Source of the DNA: CAYZXL01 sp964482435
GTDB taxonomy: Bacteria; Auribacterota; JABMQX01
DNA: 64,000 nucleotides
Reading direction: 5' to 3'
Assembly (NCBI GenBank): GCA_964482435.1
Contig: CAYZXL010000016.1
Location: forward strand, 1-64,000
Shown: one piece after another, positions 24,396 through 33,407 of the stretch
Position numbering within the stretch: the first letter of the stretch is position 1
Layout: each line of letters opens with the position of its first letter
The notes under the pieces: model-generated
Database searches by the model: none
What the model was told of the DNA's origin: nothing
What the model saw: the letters and a program-made list of their open reading frames with translations, nothing else
Position numbers and translations under genes: made by a program

Positions 24396-26816
24396 TCAAA
24401 CGTCGAGATTCCTCACCCAGCGGGCGCTTTGCTCGATGAACTCCTTTCGCGGGGCGACCTCCGTGCCCATGAGCATGGAGAACGTCTCTTCTGCTGCCAC
24501 GGCATCTTCAAGGACAATCTTGAGGATCACCCTCTTGCTCGGGTCCATGGTCGTTTCCCACAACTGCTCCGGGTTCATTTCGCCGAGGCCCTTGTATCGC
24601 TGCACGGAGATCCCCCTGCGCCCCAACTGGCGGATGGCCTCTACCAGTTCTTTCAGCGAGCGGACTTCCGCAGTCCCTTCGGAATGAGTCAGGCGATAGA
24701 TCGGCTTCTTCGCTTCAAAGTAGTCGCCGACATCCACGCCCAGCTTTCCCAGGGACTCGATGACTTTGGCCAGCTCTCGCGACTCGAAAAGCTCCAACAC
24801 CTTGATTCCCGTCTCGCCGCCTGCCTCGCCACTCTCTCCGTTGGACAGTACGACCACTTCGCCGCCGCGCTGCTTCTCAAAAGCCGAGGCTACTTTCCGC
24901 AGCTCCTCGTCGCTGAAGACGAACCGCTCCTCTCCGTCCACGAGCACCCTGTAAAGGGGGAGGTTTCCAGTTTCTTTATCGCGGGAGGCGAGGTAGAGCC
25001 GCGGGTCAATGCCCTTGCGAGAGATACCTATTAGAAGGTTCTCCGCCCTGACAACCTCGCCAAGGACCTTCCCAAGCTGATGTCGCGTAAGCTCCTTCCC
25101 TCCTTTGGCGGTGACAACTCTCAACCCTTCCATTCCGTTCTCGAGGACGAAGGAGTCCATCTGCCCGTCGTCCTGGATGTAAACCTGCTTTTTGCCAACC
25201 TTCACGCCGTATAATGGAGGTTGCGCGATGTAGATGTTTCCTCGCCTGACGAGCTCCGGGAGTTGCCGGTAAAAGAAAGTCAGCAACAGCGTCCGAATGT
25301 GGAGGCCGTCAACGTCCGCGTCGGTCATTATGATAACCTTCGCGTACCGGAGCTTCCCGACATCGAAATCCTGCTCGACGCCCGTTCCCATGGCCATAAT
25401 CATCGTGAGAATTTCCTCGTTCTTGAGAATCTTGTCGAGACGCGCTTTCTCGACGTTGAGGAGCTTCCCACGCACCGGCAGAATCGCCTGAAACCGCCGG
25501 TCTCGCCCCTGTTTGGCCGAGCCGCCCGCGGAGTCGCCCTCGACGATGTACAACTCGCAAAGCTGCGGGTCTTTTTCGGCGCAGTCGGCGAGCTTCCCAG
25601 GGAGAGAGCCGCTGTCCAGAGCGCCCTTGCGCCGGGTCAAATCGCGGGCCTTTCTGGCAGCCTCTCGCGCCCTTGCAGACAGGGTGACCTTCTCAGCAAT
25701 CGCTCTGGCGACGGAGGGATTCTCTTCCAAAAAGGACCCCAACTGCTCATTCACGACGGACTCCACGATTCCCGCAACCTCGCTGTTGCCGAGCTTGGTT
25801 TTTGTCTGCCCCTCAAACTGAGGGTCGAGCACCTTGAGGCTGAGTACCGCCGTCAGCCCCTCCCGCATGTCCTCGCCACTGGGGACTATGTCGCCGTTCT
25901 TCACAAGGTTGCTGGCGCGGATGTAGCTGTTGATCGTGCGAGTCAGCGCCGAACGAAACCCGCTGAGATGTGTTCCCCCCTCGATGGTGTTGATGTTATT
26001 GACAAAGGTCAGGACGGTTTCCTGATAACCGTCGTTGTACTGCATGGCTACCTCGACTTCCACGCTGTCCTTGGAAGAGAGAAAGTGGACCACCTTCTTA
26101 TGTAAAGGCGTCTTGTTGCGGTTGAGGTGCTCAACAAACGAAACAATGCCCCCCGTGTACCGGAAATTGTTTTCCTGGCCTGTTCGCTCGTCCTTAATCG
26201 TGATGGTCACGCCGCTGTTGAGAAACGCCAGTTCTCTCAGCCTTTCGGAGAGCGTGCTGAAGCTGAATTTGGCGTCGGGGCCGAAAATCTGTGGATCGGG
26301 CTTGAAGGTGACCTTGGTCCCTGTGGACTTGCTTTTGCCGAAGGTCTCGAGAGGGCTGACGCACTTGCCCCTTTCGTACCTCTGGTGATGAACCTTCCCG
26401 TCCCTCCTTACCTCCACCTCCAGCCATTCGGAAAGGGCGTTGACGACTGATACCCCTACCCCGTGCAGCCCACCGGAGATTTTGTAGCTGCGGTGGTCGA
26501 ACTTGCCGCCCGCGTGGAGCATTGTTAAAACCACCTCCACGGCCGGCTTCTTCTCGGTCCGGTGGATGTCCACGGGTATGCCGCGGCCATTATCTACGAC
26601 GGTGACGCTTCCTTGAACGTGGACGATGACGTCAATCCTTGTACAGTACCCAACCATCGCCTCGTCAACGCTGTTGTCCACGACCTCGTAGACGAGGTGA
26701 TGGAGTCCCCCAGCGGCGGTGTCGCCGATGTACATGCTGGGTCGTTTTCGAACAGCCTCAATTCCTCCGAGAACGGTTATGGTGGTAGCGTCATATTTCG
26801 CCTCGCTCTTCGCCAT
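24396..26816 (-). CDS. gyrB: DNA gyrase subunit B
   Basis: An 806-residue ATPase subunit of gyrase. The GHKL ATP site (EVVDNSVDEAM, DNGRGIP and SGGLHGVGVSVVNALS) is followed by the transducer domain. The Toprim domain starts at EGDSAGGSAKQGRDR near residue 428 with the TDADVDGLHIRTLLL metal site. Between Toprim and the tail QRYKGLGEMNPEQLW (near 738) lies an insert of about 170 residues, as in gammaproteobacterial and some planctomycete enzymes. The ATG start overlaps the end of dciA by 26 nt, so gyrB-dciA-dnaN is one cluster; gyrA is 4 kb away on the other strand. Confidence 0.97.
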   Translation of the reverse strand: MAKSEAKYDATTITVLGGIEAVRKRPSMYIGDTAAGGLHHLVYEVVDNSVDEAMVGYCTRIDVIVHVQGSVTVVDNGRGIPVDIHRTEKKPAVEVVLTMLHAGGKFDHRSYKISGGLHGVGVSVVNALSEWLEVEVRRDGKVHHQRYERGKCVSPLETFGKSKSTGTKVTFKPDPQIFGPDAKFSFSTLSERLRELAFLNSGVTITIKDERTGQENNFRYTGGIVSFVEHLNRNKTPLHKKVVHFLSSKDSVEVEVAMQYNDGYQETVLTFVNNINTIEGGTHLSGFRSALTRTINSYIRASNLVKNGDIVPSGEDMREGLTAVLSLKVLDPQFEGQTKTKLGNSEVAGIVESVVNEQLGSFLEENPSVARAIAEKVTLSARAREAARKARDLTRRKGALDSGSLPGKLADCAEKDPQLCELYIVEGDSAGGSAKQGRDRRFQAILPVRGKLLNVEKARLDKILKNEEILTMIMAMGTGVEQDFDVGKLRYAKVIIMTDADVDGLHIRTLLLTFFYRQLPELVRRGNIYIAQPPLYGVKVGKKQVYIQDDGQMDSFVLENGMEGLRVVTAKGGKELTRHQLGKVLGEVVRAENLLIGISRKGIDPRLYLASRDKETGNLPLYRVLVDGEERFVFSDEELRKVASAFEKQRGGEVVVLSNGESGEAGGETGIKVLELFESRELAKVIESLGKLGVDVGDYFEAKKPIYRLTHSEGTAEVRSLKELVEAIRQLGRRGISVQRYKGLGEMNPEQLWETTMDPSKRVILKIVLEDAVAAEETFSMLMGTEVAPRKEFIEQSARWVRNLDV

Positions 26817-27159
26817 ACTCCTCTCCTCCTGAGCTCACCCTCCTGGTCGAAACGCGGCTCAGGAAACGCACTCGTCGTATTTCTCGCCAGCCCAAAGCGG
26901 CATTCAGGGCTTGCGCGATTTTCTCGGAATGAAATGCCGACAACTCCGCTGCCCAGACGGTGCTGTCCACGGAGACGATGAGAGTCCCCGCCCGAAGTGA
27001 AACAGGAGTGGCATGCCGAGCTACCTCCTGGCCCACGACGCTCTCCCAGACGGCTGAAATCTTGCGGAGCGATGAATCAAGCTCCTGCTCCCACTTCGCT
27101 AAAACACCGGGAATTGCGTCGCCGAGTCGAACCGAAGGTCGGAATCCCATATACCTCAC
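26791..27159 (-). CDS. DciA-like protein (DUF721)
   Basis: A 122-residue DUF721/DciA-type protein. Members of the family include DciA, which assists loading of the replicative helicase. The KH-like core is visible: WESVVGQEVARHATPVSLRA and GTLIVSVDSTVWAAELSAF, followed by RRVRF. A charged, glutamate-rich tail overlaps the gyrB start. Its place between dnaN and gyrB fits a replication role. GTG at 27159 or ATG at 27150 could be the start; both have weak ribosome-binding sites. Confidence 0.78.
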   Translation of the reverse strand: MRYMGFRPSVRLGDAIPGVLAKWEQELDSSLRKISAVWESVVGQEVARHATPVSLRAGTLIVSVDSTVWAAELSAFHSEKIAQALNAALGWREIRRVRFLSRVSTRRVSSGGEEYGEERGEI

Positions 27160-27170
27160 CGACTCCTATC

Positions 27171-28277
27171 TCACCCCTCAGCCTCCGGGAGGCGCATTGG
27201 CATGATAAGGTGTAAGAAACCCCCTTCCCCTGCAATGACTCCGGGACTGACCGAATCTGTCAGCCCGAGGTTTACCTCATTCTCGTCCATGCAGTTAAGG
27301 ACATCGCGCAAGCATCGCGGGTTGAATCCGATGGTTACGGGCTTCCCCTCGAACTTTACGGGCATCGCAACCCGCGCCTCGCCAAGCTCCGGGGTGCTCG
27401 CGGTGACAACCAGCTCACCTTCCTTGAAAGCGAGCCGGACAGAGCTGGACTGCTCGCTCGTGAGAAGAGCAGCCTGACGAACCACTGCCGCAAACTCCTC
27501 CCGTGGCAAAAAGGCTCTTGCTGCCGAGGTCTTCGGAATTACGCCTTCGTAGTCCGGGAACTTCGCGTCAATTAGGAGCGACACCAGAAGGTCAGTACCG
27601 ACCTTGAAGCCCACCTGGTTGCCCGAAAGGAAGACAAGCGCATCCCCTTCAGTCGTCAGCATCTTTTCCAACTCCTCAATTGCCTTGATCGGCACGATCA
27701 TGCTCGCTGCAAAGTCGGGAGGCGTCCCCAGCTCCGCCTCCATCCGCGAAAGCCTTCTTCCATCCGTTCCAACCAGCACCAGCCGACCGTCCCTGACGAC
27801 CATATACAACCCCGTCAGGAAGTGACGGGGGTCCTCACGGGAAACAGCAAAGGAGGTTCTGTGCAACAGCCTCTTCAGGACAGCTTGTGGCATCGTGAAA
27901 ATCGGGTCTCCCTCAAACTCCACAACTCGCGGGAACTCTTCCCTGGAGATGCCGAGGACCTTGAAGAAAGACGAACCACAACTGATGCTCGCTACATTGT
28001 CCGGGTCCACCTCCACCGTTATTTCCCCCGGCTGGAGCTCGCGCGCAATCTCGAACAGAGTTCTCGCCGGGAGTGTGGTGGACCCCGTTTCAAGAACAGT
28101 AGCTGGCATCCTTGACCGAACGGCAACTTGAAGGTTCGTCGTCGTGAAAACAACCATCCCCTCTCCAGTCTCAATCAGAGCATTCGCGAGAATAGACAGT
28201 GTGCTCTTTGTAGCTACCACCGGATACGTCTTCTCGAGAACCTCAAGAAAATCGGTTTTCTGAGCAGCGAATTTCAT
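27171..28277 (-). CDS. dnaN: DNA polymerase III beta subunit (sliding clamp)
   Basis: A 368-residue beta clamp: three tandem clamp domains, with MKFAAQKTDFLEVLEKTYPV at the start, a middle SMIVPIKAIEELEKML strand, and the C-terminal LIMPMRLPE. The clamp tethers the polymerase and repair enzymes to DNA. The ATG at 28277 has GGGGAGGA eight bases upstream. The order dnaN-dciA-gyrB is retained, but dnaA, usually the gene before dnaN, is absent; instead a 0.6-kb non-coding region and then the large divergent secreted gene follow. Confidence 0.97.
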   Translation of the reverse strand: MKFAAQKTDFLEVLEKTYPVVATKSTLSILANALIETGEGMVVFTTTNLQVAVRSRMPATVLETGSTTLPARTLFEIARELQPGEITVEVDPDNVASISCGSSFFKVLGISREEFPRVVEFEGDPIFTMPQAVLKRLLHRTSFAVSREDPRHFLTGLYMVVRDGRLVLVGTDGRRLSRMEAELGTPPDFAASMIVPIKAIEELEKMLTTEGDALVFLSGNQVGFKVGTDLLVSLLIDAKFPDYEGVIPKTSAARAFLPREEFAAVVRQAALLTSEQSSSVRLAFKEGELVVTASTPELGEARVAMPVKFEGKPVTIGFNPRCLRDVLNCMDENEVNLGLTDSVSPGVIAGEGGFLHLIMPMRLPEAEG

Positions 28278-28951
28278 CAAATTCCTCCCCTGTTGTTAAA
28301 GATGCTTACGATTACGAGTTGTTGCTGAACTTGAAAAGAAAAGTATGTCGTAGGCACTGTGGATATGTGGCTTTGAGCTTGCATTGGCTTGAGTGAAATT
28401 GTGACCTCTCTGTTGAAAGCCTGTCAATTGGCGTGGACATAGAGCCAGAAAGCTCGCACAACACAAAATAATAACAGGTTTTCATCAAGCTGTTAACCAT
28501 TTTTTCCTACTTTTGTCAGGACTGTACAGACCCACCTCAGCAGGAATGGGTACGACTACACTTGAGTGGTGCAGTTGGTGCAAGGGTCTTGATCAAGACG
28601 TGCAACAGCCGACCGCAAGGTCGCCTCCTCATGCTCAGGACCACGTGCCGGAGAATTAAGGTTGTGCCGGCTGAAGCCGGCCGCGGACTGACAACGGCGC
28701 ATGGAAGACGACGTTACGATGAGAATCAAGGAAGCACGCCTGATACTCCACGATTTCGCGGCCACACCTTATTGTAACCACTTGCTTTTGGGGGGAAAAA
28801 GCAGAAGGAACCCAGGCTTCTGCGATGTATCACGAGGGGTGTGAGTCTCGCCGCGTGCGTCTGCGTTCATCGCCGGTTGATTCCGTCCACGCCCAGCCGG
28901 GCCGGTCTGCCGCGCGAGACAGACCGACTGCACCCAGACACGTTAAAGAGC
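28278..28951. other. Non-coding region between dnaN and the large secreted gene; possible origin-proximal DNA
   Basis: About 670 bases, less GC-rich than its surroundings, especially 28290-28530 with runs such as CACAAAATAATAACAGG and TTAACCATTTTTTCC. One DnaA-box-like site, TGTGGATAT (28359-28367; 8 of 9 to TTATCCACA on the minus strand), was found; a weaker match is at about 28432. Genes to the left mostly run left and genes to the right mostly run right. That is suggestive but far from proof of oriC. A GCCGGCTGAAGCCGGC repeat is at 28666-28681. Confidence 0.3.
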
Positions 28952-28980
28952 TTGAATTTGGGGGGTTGTTGTGGTATAAG
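28952..28980 (+). promoter_or_regulatory. Strong extended -10 promoter of the large secreted protein gene
   Basis: -35 TTGAAT (28952-28957), a 17-bp spacer and -10 TATAAG (28975-28980), with TG one base before the -10 (TGGTATAAG), giving an extended -10. Transcription would begin near 28987, leaving a leader of about 100 nt before the TTG start at 29090. Confidence 0.65.
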
Positions 28981-29042
28981 AAAACTCGGCTCACTGGATG
29001 GTGTGCGAAAGGTGGTTCCGCTTGCGAAAGGCAGGGAGAAGA

Positions 29043-29081
29043 CTCGACCCGGGGCAAAGAGCGTTTGCATCAGGTCGGAGG
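29043..29081 (+). promoter_or_regulatory. Leader hairpin that can hide the ribosome-binding site
   Basis: CTCGACC (29043-29049) can pair with GGTCGGAG (29073-29080), with a one-base bulge. The right arm contains most of the Shine-Dalgarno GGAGG (29077-29081) for the TTG start at 29090. Translation could thus be limited unless the stem opens. No known riboswitch class was recognised. Confidence 0.4.
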
Positions 29082-29089
29082 TTGCGACT

Positions 29090-32000
29090 TTGAAGAAAGT
29101 CCTGCGGTCACTGCAACACCTTCATTTCGTTTGTCTTGCCACATTTCTCGCTCATGTCGGGCATGCTTCGGGAGATGCCTGGGAAGCAAATCAGCCACCA
29201 GCTCCCATTCCACCGTACCCCCTTGAGGAGTTGTCCTCCATCACTGTACAAGCCCGCCCTCCGGAGATCGTTCTTGGGGAAGCGATTTCCATATACGGCT
29301 CCTTGACCAACTCCCTGGCGAACGGTCTTCCATGGCGGAACGTGGAAATAGCGGTCCGGCCGCCAGGGCAAGCGGAGGTAGCGTTCTCGGCCACAACGGA
29401 CGTACGGGGGGACTATGCACTGTTCTACAGGCCGCCCACGGCCGGGGTCGGCTGGGAAGCCGTGGCTTCCTGGCCGGGGGATGTCTTCCACGCGGGGGCC
29501 GTATCGAAACCCCCCGCGGTCTTCAACGTTCTGGCGGCTGACACGAAATTGAGCGCGGTCCCCTCAGCGTATGCCGTCCTGCCGATGCAGCCGTTCGATG
29601 TGACGGGCCGTCTTGAGATAACCACGCCGCCTCTTGTTGACTCGAATGTGCTGGGCGGGCAGACTGTGACACTGCTCTTGCTCGACCCATCAGGCGAAAC
29701 GCCGGGGCCGGTGTTAGTGACGACGGACATTGCCGGGCGGTACGCGTTTCAGGACTTGAAGCTCGGACAGGTAGGCGTTTGGAAGCTCTGGGTGAAATTC
29801 GGGGGGAGCCCCAACCTCAATCCGTCATCGTCGGAAGAGGTGAAGGTGCAGGTGAAAAGCTCTGCAGGATATGCGATTGTCGTCTCCGGGGCGGGACTCG
29901 ACACCGAGAACCTCGACCAGCACAACCAAACAGCAGACAGCGTTTACCGAAAACTCCTCCGGAGGGGCTTCGGAGCAGAATACATTTACTATCTGCGGTT
30001 CGGAGTTCCCGACGACAACACCATCCTTGTGGATGACACACCGAGCAAAGACGCGATCAAGTATGCCATAACTACCTGGGCGAAAGAGAAGATGACGGCC
30101 GAGCCGGGGCCGCTGTTCCTGATTTTCATCGGGGCGGGAAAACCGTTGATGTTTTTCGTTTCGGGAGTGGAGGAGACTTTAGCCCCATGGGAGCTCGACG
30201 GCTGGATCGCGAGCCTGGAGAGGTCTCTGGGAGGCACGCGGGCGGAAGGGCAGCCGATAGTGTTCGTATATGGGGCCCCGTACTCCGGGAGTTTCGTCCA
30301 CAGACTCTCGAGTAAGGAACCTCGCCGCATCGTCATCACAAGCTCCGATCCACGGGAGTTGCCCGTTACAGGGCCGGAGGAGAACGGGACGGGCAAGCAG
30401 GGTGAATTCTTTGTTCTGGAGCTCTTCGAGAACCTGGCATCAGGACGGGACCTGATGACCTCGTTCGAGGCGGCGGTGGCGGCGACTCTCTTCTACACTC
30501 GCAACAAGGATGGAAACGGTGTCATCGGCGGCCTGGCCTACCCGGACTTAGGGGCACACCATCCGCTGCTCGATGATAATGGCGACGGGATTGGTTCCTT
30601 CGGCTTTCTTTCCAGTCGGGCGGGGGACGATGGGGCTGTTTCGGCGAATATCTTTCTCGGATATGGGGAGTTTTTGCCGGAGGCTCAGATCGTCGAGGTT
30701 TCACCAAAGCAAATCATCAATCCGGGCGAGTTCCCGGAACTGTGGCTAAGGGTGAGCGACAGGGACATGGTGCAGGGTGCGTGGGTGGTCATTAAGCCTC
30801 CCTTCTTCGGGCTGGGAACCGTTACCGGGGATGCTTTCGTCCATCGGGACGTGGATGGGACGAGGTTTCCGCTTTATGACGCTGACGGGGACGGGGTCTA
30901 TCGGCCAAGCGCGCTGCCGCCGTTCACTCAGACCGGGACGTACCGGGTGCTTTTCTTCATCAAAGACAAGTACACCGGGCAACTGGGAGAGATGTGGAAA
31001 GGCAAGGTAATCGTCTTCGACGCCGCAGCAGCGGCTCCGGGGGATTTTTCCCTCCTTGTGCCGGAGGAGGGGGCGACGGTCGGCAGACAGGTTCTTTTGA
31101 GGTGGAATCCGAGCGCGATGGGACGTACCGACGACGAAATCAGCTATACGTTGCAGGTGGCCACTGACCCGTTGTTCATGGACGTGGTGTTCGAGCAAAA
31201 CGACATTGAAGACACTTCCTTTCTTCTCGGAGAAGGGGTGGGCCTCCGCGATAGGGCAACGTATTTCTGGCGGGTAAAGGCGGAAAGCTTTTTCGGAAAG
31301 ACGCGATTCGCTCGCGGGGGCGAGATGAAGAGCACTGACGTCGGTCAGCCGCTCCCCGGCATGACGACCTATAACCCAAACAGCGACTCTTACACCATTC
31401 TCGGCGACGGACTCGATGCCCTTGGAACCGACGACCAGTTCCGGTTTGTGCACACTTCGGCGAAAGGAAGTTTCGAGATTTCGGCGAGACTTGATTCTCT
31501 CGAGGGGATGAGCGATCCCGCCTTTGCCGGCATTATGATAAGGCAGTCCACGGACCCGGATTCGCCCTACGCCATGGTAGGCCTGAACGCGCAAGGGACG
31601 GTTGTTTCCGGGTTCCGCGGGGCGCCGGGTTCGGAGGCGTTCGTGCAGAACTACTCGACAGTCTCGCTGCCCGGGTACCTCAGAATGGTTTGCTTCAGAT
31701 CCACGACGACCGGAGGGGCGGAAATACAGCCCTTCTTCTCGCCCGACGGGAAGGACTGGTATCAGGGGGAGCCGATAAGCTTGTTGTTGCCGGAGGAGGT
31801 TCAGGTCGGGATATGCGTCAGCAGCGGGGACGAGAGCCGACTGGCGAGAGCGGTTGTGAGCGAGTTCAGGGTTTCTCCGATGCTGGGCGCTCCGACAGGG
31901 AAGACTTCTTCTTCCGAACAGCCGCTCTCTCCGGCACCGCCTCCTACCGAGACTCTGGGGAGCGACTATGGCACTTTTCAAACGAATTACGGAGCGGGCT

Positions 32001-32935
32001 TGCCGGGATACAACGTCCTGACGGTGCTCGTGTACAATGAGAACGACCCGTCGCAATCTCCACCCGGGACAACAATCACAATCACGCCCATTGTCGGCAC
32101 AATCAACAACTGGATGTATTCGGCATACGTCCCCGTTGGAAGTTACACCATTGATGTCTCGGCGCCGAATTTCTCCCCGGAAGGCAGGACGACGGAGGTC
32201 ACCGCAAGCTCGGCTACGACGGAAGTTTTCACGCTTACTCCCAACAGCGGCTCCGTCTCCGGTAAGGTTATCAGGGCGAGCGACCTGGGCAACCTCAGGG
32301 GGGCGGCAGTGCAATTAGAGGTAAGGTCGGGCATTTACCTCGGAACGATTTATAACGCAGTCACGGGGAACGATGGCAGGTTCAGCGTGACGGCGCTGCC
32401 GTCGGCGGTGAACTACCGGATCACGGTGTCGAAGACTTATTTCAACACTTACCAGGCATCTTTCTCACTTGGCGCCGGCCAAGCCAAGGACCTCGGCACC
32501 ATTTCTCTGAGCTTCCCGGACGCCGACACTGACGGGCTGCCGGATGGGTTTGAGCAGACGATTGTGGACTTCGACCCGGGGGACGCCATCAATGATATTA
32601 CCGACGTGCTGGGGAGCGATGACTTTGACGGCGACGGCCAGACGAATCAGGAGGAATACCTCGCGGGGACGTCTCCCACAGCAAGCGCTTCGTGCTTAAT
32701 GATAGTAAGCATAGTCAGCAATACCGCGAGCGCTTTCACCATCACCTGGACGAGTGTCAATGGGATGCTCTATCGGACATACTACAGTCCCAGCGTTGGC
32801 GAATGGTCCGCAGGGAAATCGGATATCGCCGCCTCAGGAACGGGCCAGAACTCCTGGACAGACGATAGCGCGTCGGGAACTTCCCCGCCGCCGGGCAACG
32901 TCCGCATCCGGTTTTACAGAGTGGAAGCGTATTGA
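29090..32935 (+). CDS. Large secreted multidomain protein with an inactive caspase/legumain-like domain
   Basis: A 1281-residue exported protein. TTG start at 29090: GGAGG lies 8 nt upstream and the protein then begins with a normal signal peptide (MKKVLRSLQHLHFVCLATFL, cleavage near GHASG). Domains, in approximate residues: Ig-like strands (50-250); a clan-CD caspase/C13 fold (258-460) with AIVVSGAGLDTENLDQHNQT, then LIFIGAG where active members have S-G-H-G, and VFVYGAPYSGSF where they have D-x-C-x-S-G, so catalytic His and Cys are lost; an Ig/FN3-like pair (530-740); a DUF1349/concanavalin-like domain (764-933); carboxypeptidase-regulatory-like sandwiches (967-1140); an EF-hand-like Asp-rich segment (DSDTDG-type, 1144-1200); and a C-terminal domain ending RFYRVEAY shared in type with the protein at 60118-62019. 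Function unknown, probably surface binding. Confidence 0.8.
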   Translation: MKKVLRSLQHLHFVCLATFLAHVGHASGDAWEANQPPAPIPPYPLEELSSITVQARPPEIVLGEAISIYGSLTNSLANGLPWRNVEIAVRPPGQAEVAFSATTDVRGDYALFYRPPTAGVGWEAVASWPGDVFHAGAVSKPPAVFNVLAADTKLSAVPSAYAVLPMQPFDVTGRLEITTPPLVDSNVLGGQTVTLLLLDPSGETPGPVLVTTDIAGRYAFQDLKLGQVGVWKLWVKFGGSPNLNPSSSEEVKVQVKSSAGYAIVVSGAGLDTENLDQHNQTADSVYRKLLRRGFGAEYIYYLRFGVPDDNTILVDDTPSKDAIKYAITTWAKEKMTAEPGPLFLIFIGAGKPLMFFVSGVEETLAPWELDGWIASLERSLGGTRAEGQPIVFVYGAPYSGSFVHRLSSKEPRRIVITSSDPRELPVTGPEENGTGKQGEFFVLELFENLASGRDLMTSFEAAVAATLFYTRNKDGNGVIGGLAYPDLGAHHPLLDDNGDGIGSFGFLSSRAGDDGAVSANIFLGYGEFLPEAQIVEVSPKQIINPGEFPELWLRVSDRDMVQGAWVVIKPPFFGLGTVTGDAFVHRDVDGTRFPLYDADGDGVYRPSALPPFTQTGTYRVLFFIKDKYTGQLGEMWKGKVIVFDAAAAAPGDFSLLVPEEGATVGRQVLLRWNPSAMGRTDDEISYTLQVATDPLFMDVVFEQNDIEDTSFLLGEGVGLRDRATYFWRVKAESFFGKTRFARGGEMKSTDVGQPLPGMTTYNPNSDSYTILGDGLDALGTDDQFRFVHTSAKGSFEISARLDSLEGMSDPAFAGIMIRQSTDPDSPYAMVGLNAQGTVVSGFRGAPGSEAFVQNYSTVSLPGYLRMVCFRSTTTGGAEIQPFFSPDGKDWYQGEPISLLLPEEVQVGICVSSGDESRLARAVVSEFRVSPMLGAPTGKTSSSEQPLSPAPPPTETLGSDYGTFQTNYGAGLPGYNVLTVLVYNENDPSQSPPGTTITITPIVGTINNWMYSAYVPVGSYTIDVSAPNFSPEGRTTEVTASSATTEVFTLTPNSGSVSGKVIRASDLGNLRGAAVQLEVRSGIYLGTIYNAVTGNDGRFSVTALPSAVNYRITVSKTYFNTYQASFSLGAGQAKDLGTISLSFPDADTDGLPDGFEQTIVDFDPGDAINDITDVLGSDDFDGDGQTNQEEYLAGTSPTASASCLMIVSIVSNTASAFTITWTSVNGMLYRTYYSPSVGEWSAGKSDIAASGTGQNSWTDDSASGTSPPPGNVRIRFYRVEAY

Positions 32936-32981
32936 TCATCGGGCACTTATGCCCGCTTGGCGTGGGTCGGCCGTCCTTATC

Positions 32982-33344
32982 CTACTTCAGCGGTATCGCC
33001 GGGAGTCGCTTGAGGGTCTTGTTGACCGGGTCCACAACAATCCCTACCGACTCGAGGGCCGTGACGCCCAGAATCGGCTCCGATCCCGGCTCCCCGAAGA
33101 TTACGCGCCCTGCCGTTATCTCACCCATGAACTCGATCCGAACCAGGCCGTACGGATACTCCTTTACCGTTCCGTCTGCCAGTTCGTAGGACATCTTCCC
33201 TTCCCTGGCAACCCCGATTCTATCCAACTCGTCTCTTGCCGCCATCGAGTCGGTAGCCCCCGTGTCCACCAGAAAGACCGCCTCGTAGTTTCCTCGGGGG
33301 CTTTGCAGACTCGTCAGCTTTGTTGTGACCTTTGTGAGTCCCAT
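32982..33344 (-). CDS. Retropepsin-like clan AA aspartic protease
   Basis: A 120-residue protein. EAVFLVDTGATDSMAARDEL holds the aspartic protease D-T-G-A motif in the right hydrophobic context; the flap-like strand and the GEPGSEPILGVTALESVGI segment correspond to the second hydrophobic-hydrophobic-Gly motif that closes single-domain retropepsin-like enzymes, which act as homodimers. A similar bacterial family is small and soluble. The substrate is unknown. It converges on the large secreted gene, whose stop is 46 nt away, and follows the unknown gene at 33408 by 63 nt. Confidence 0.8.
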   Translation of the reverse strand: MGLTKVTTKLTSLQSPRGNYEAVFLVDTGATDSMAARDELDRIGVAREGKMSYELADGTVKEYPYGLVRIEFMGEITAGRVIFGEPGSEPILGVTALESVGIVVDPVNKTLKRLPAIPLK

Positions 33345-33407
33345 ATTTCCTCATCCCATTTGCCTTGACCGGCCAAACGCGCGTCAGCCACGAGCGACGG
33401 GTTAGCG

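Noticed and set aside
28987..29089. A cyclic-di-GMP or other known riboswitch in the leader
   Set aside because: GAAA-loop and GCAAAG-like pieces occur, but their order and the core stems do not match any class I know.
30746..32314. A 522-codon frame antisense to the large secreted protein
   Set aside because: Arg/Ala/Pro-rich product without motifs and without a ribosome-binding site; the sense frame has signal peptide and domains.
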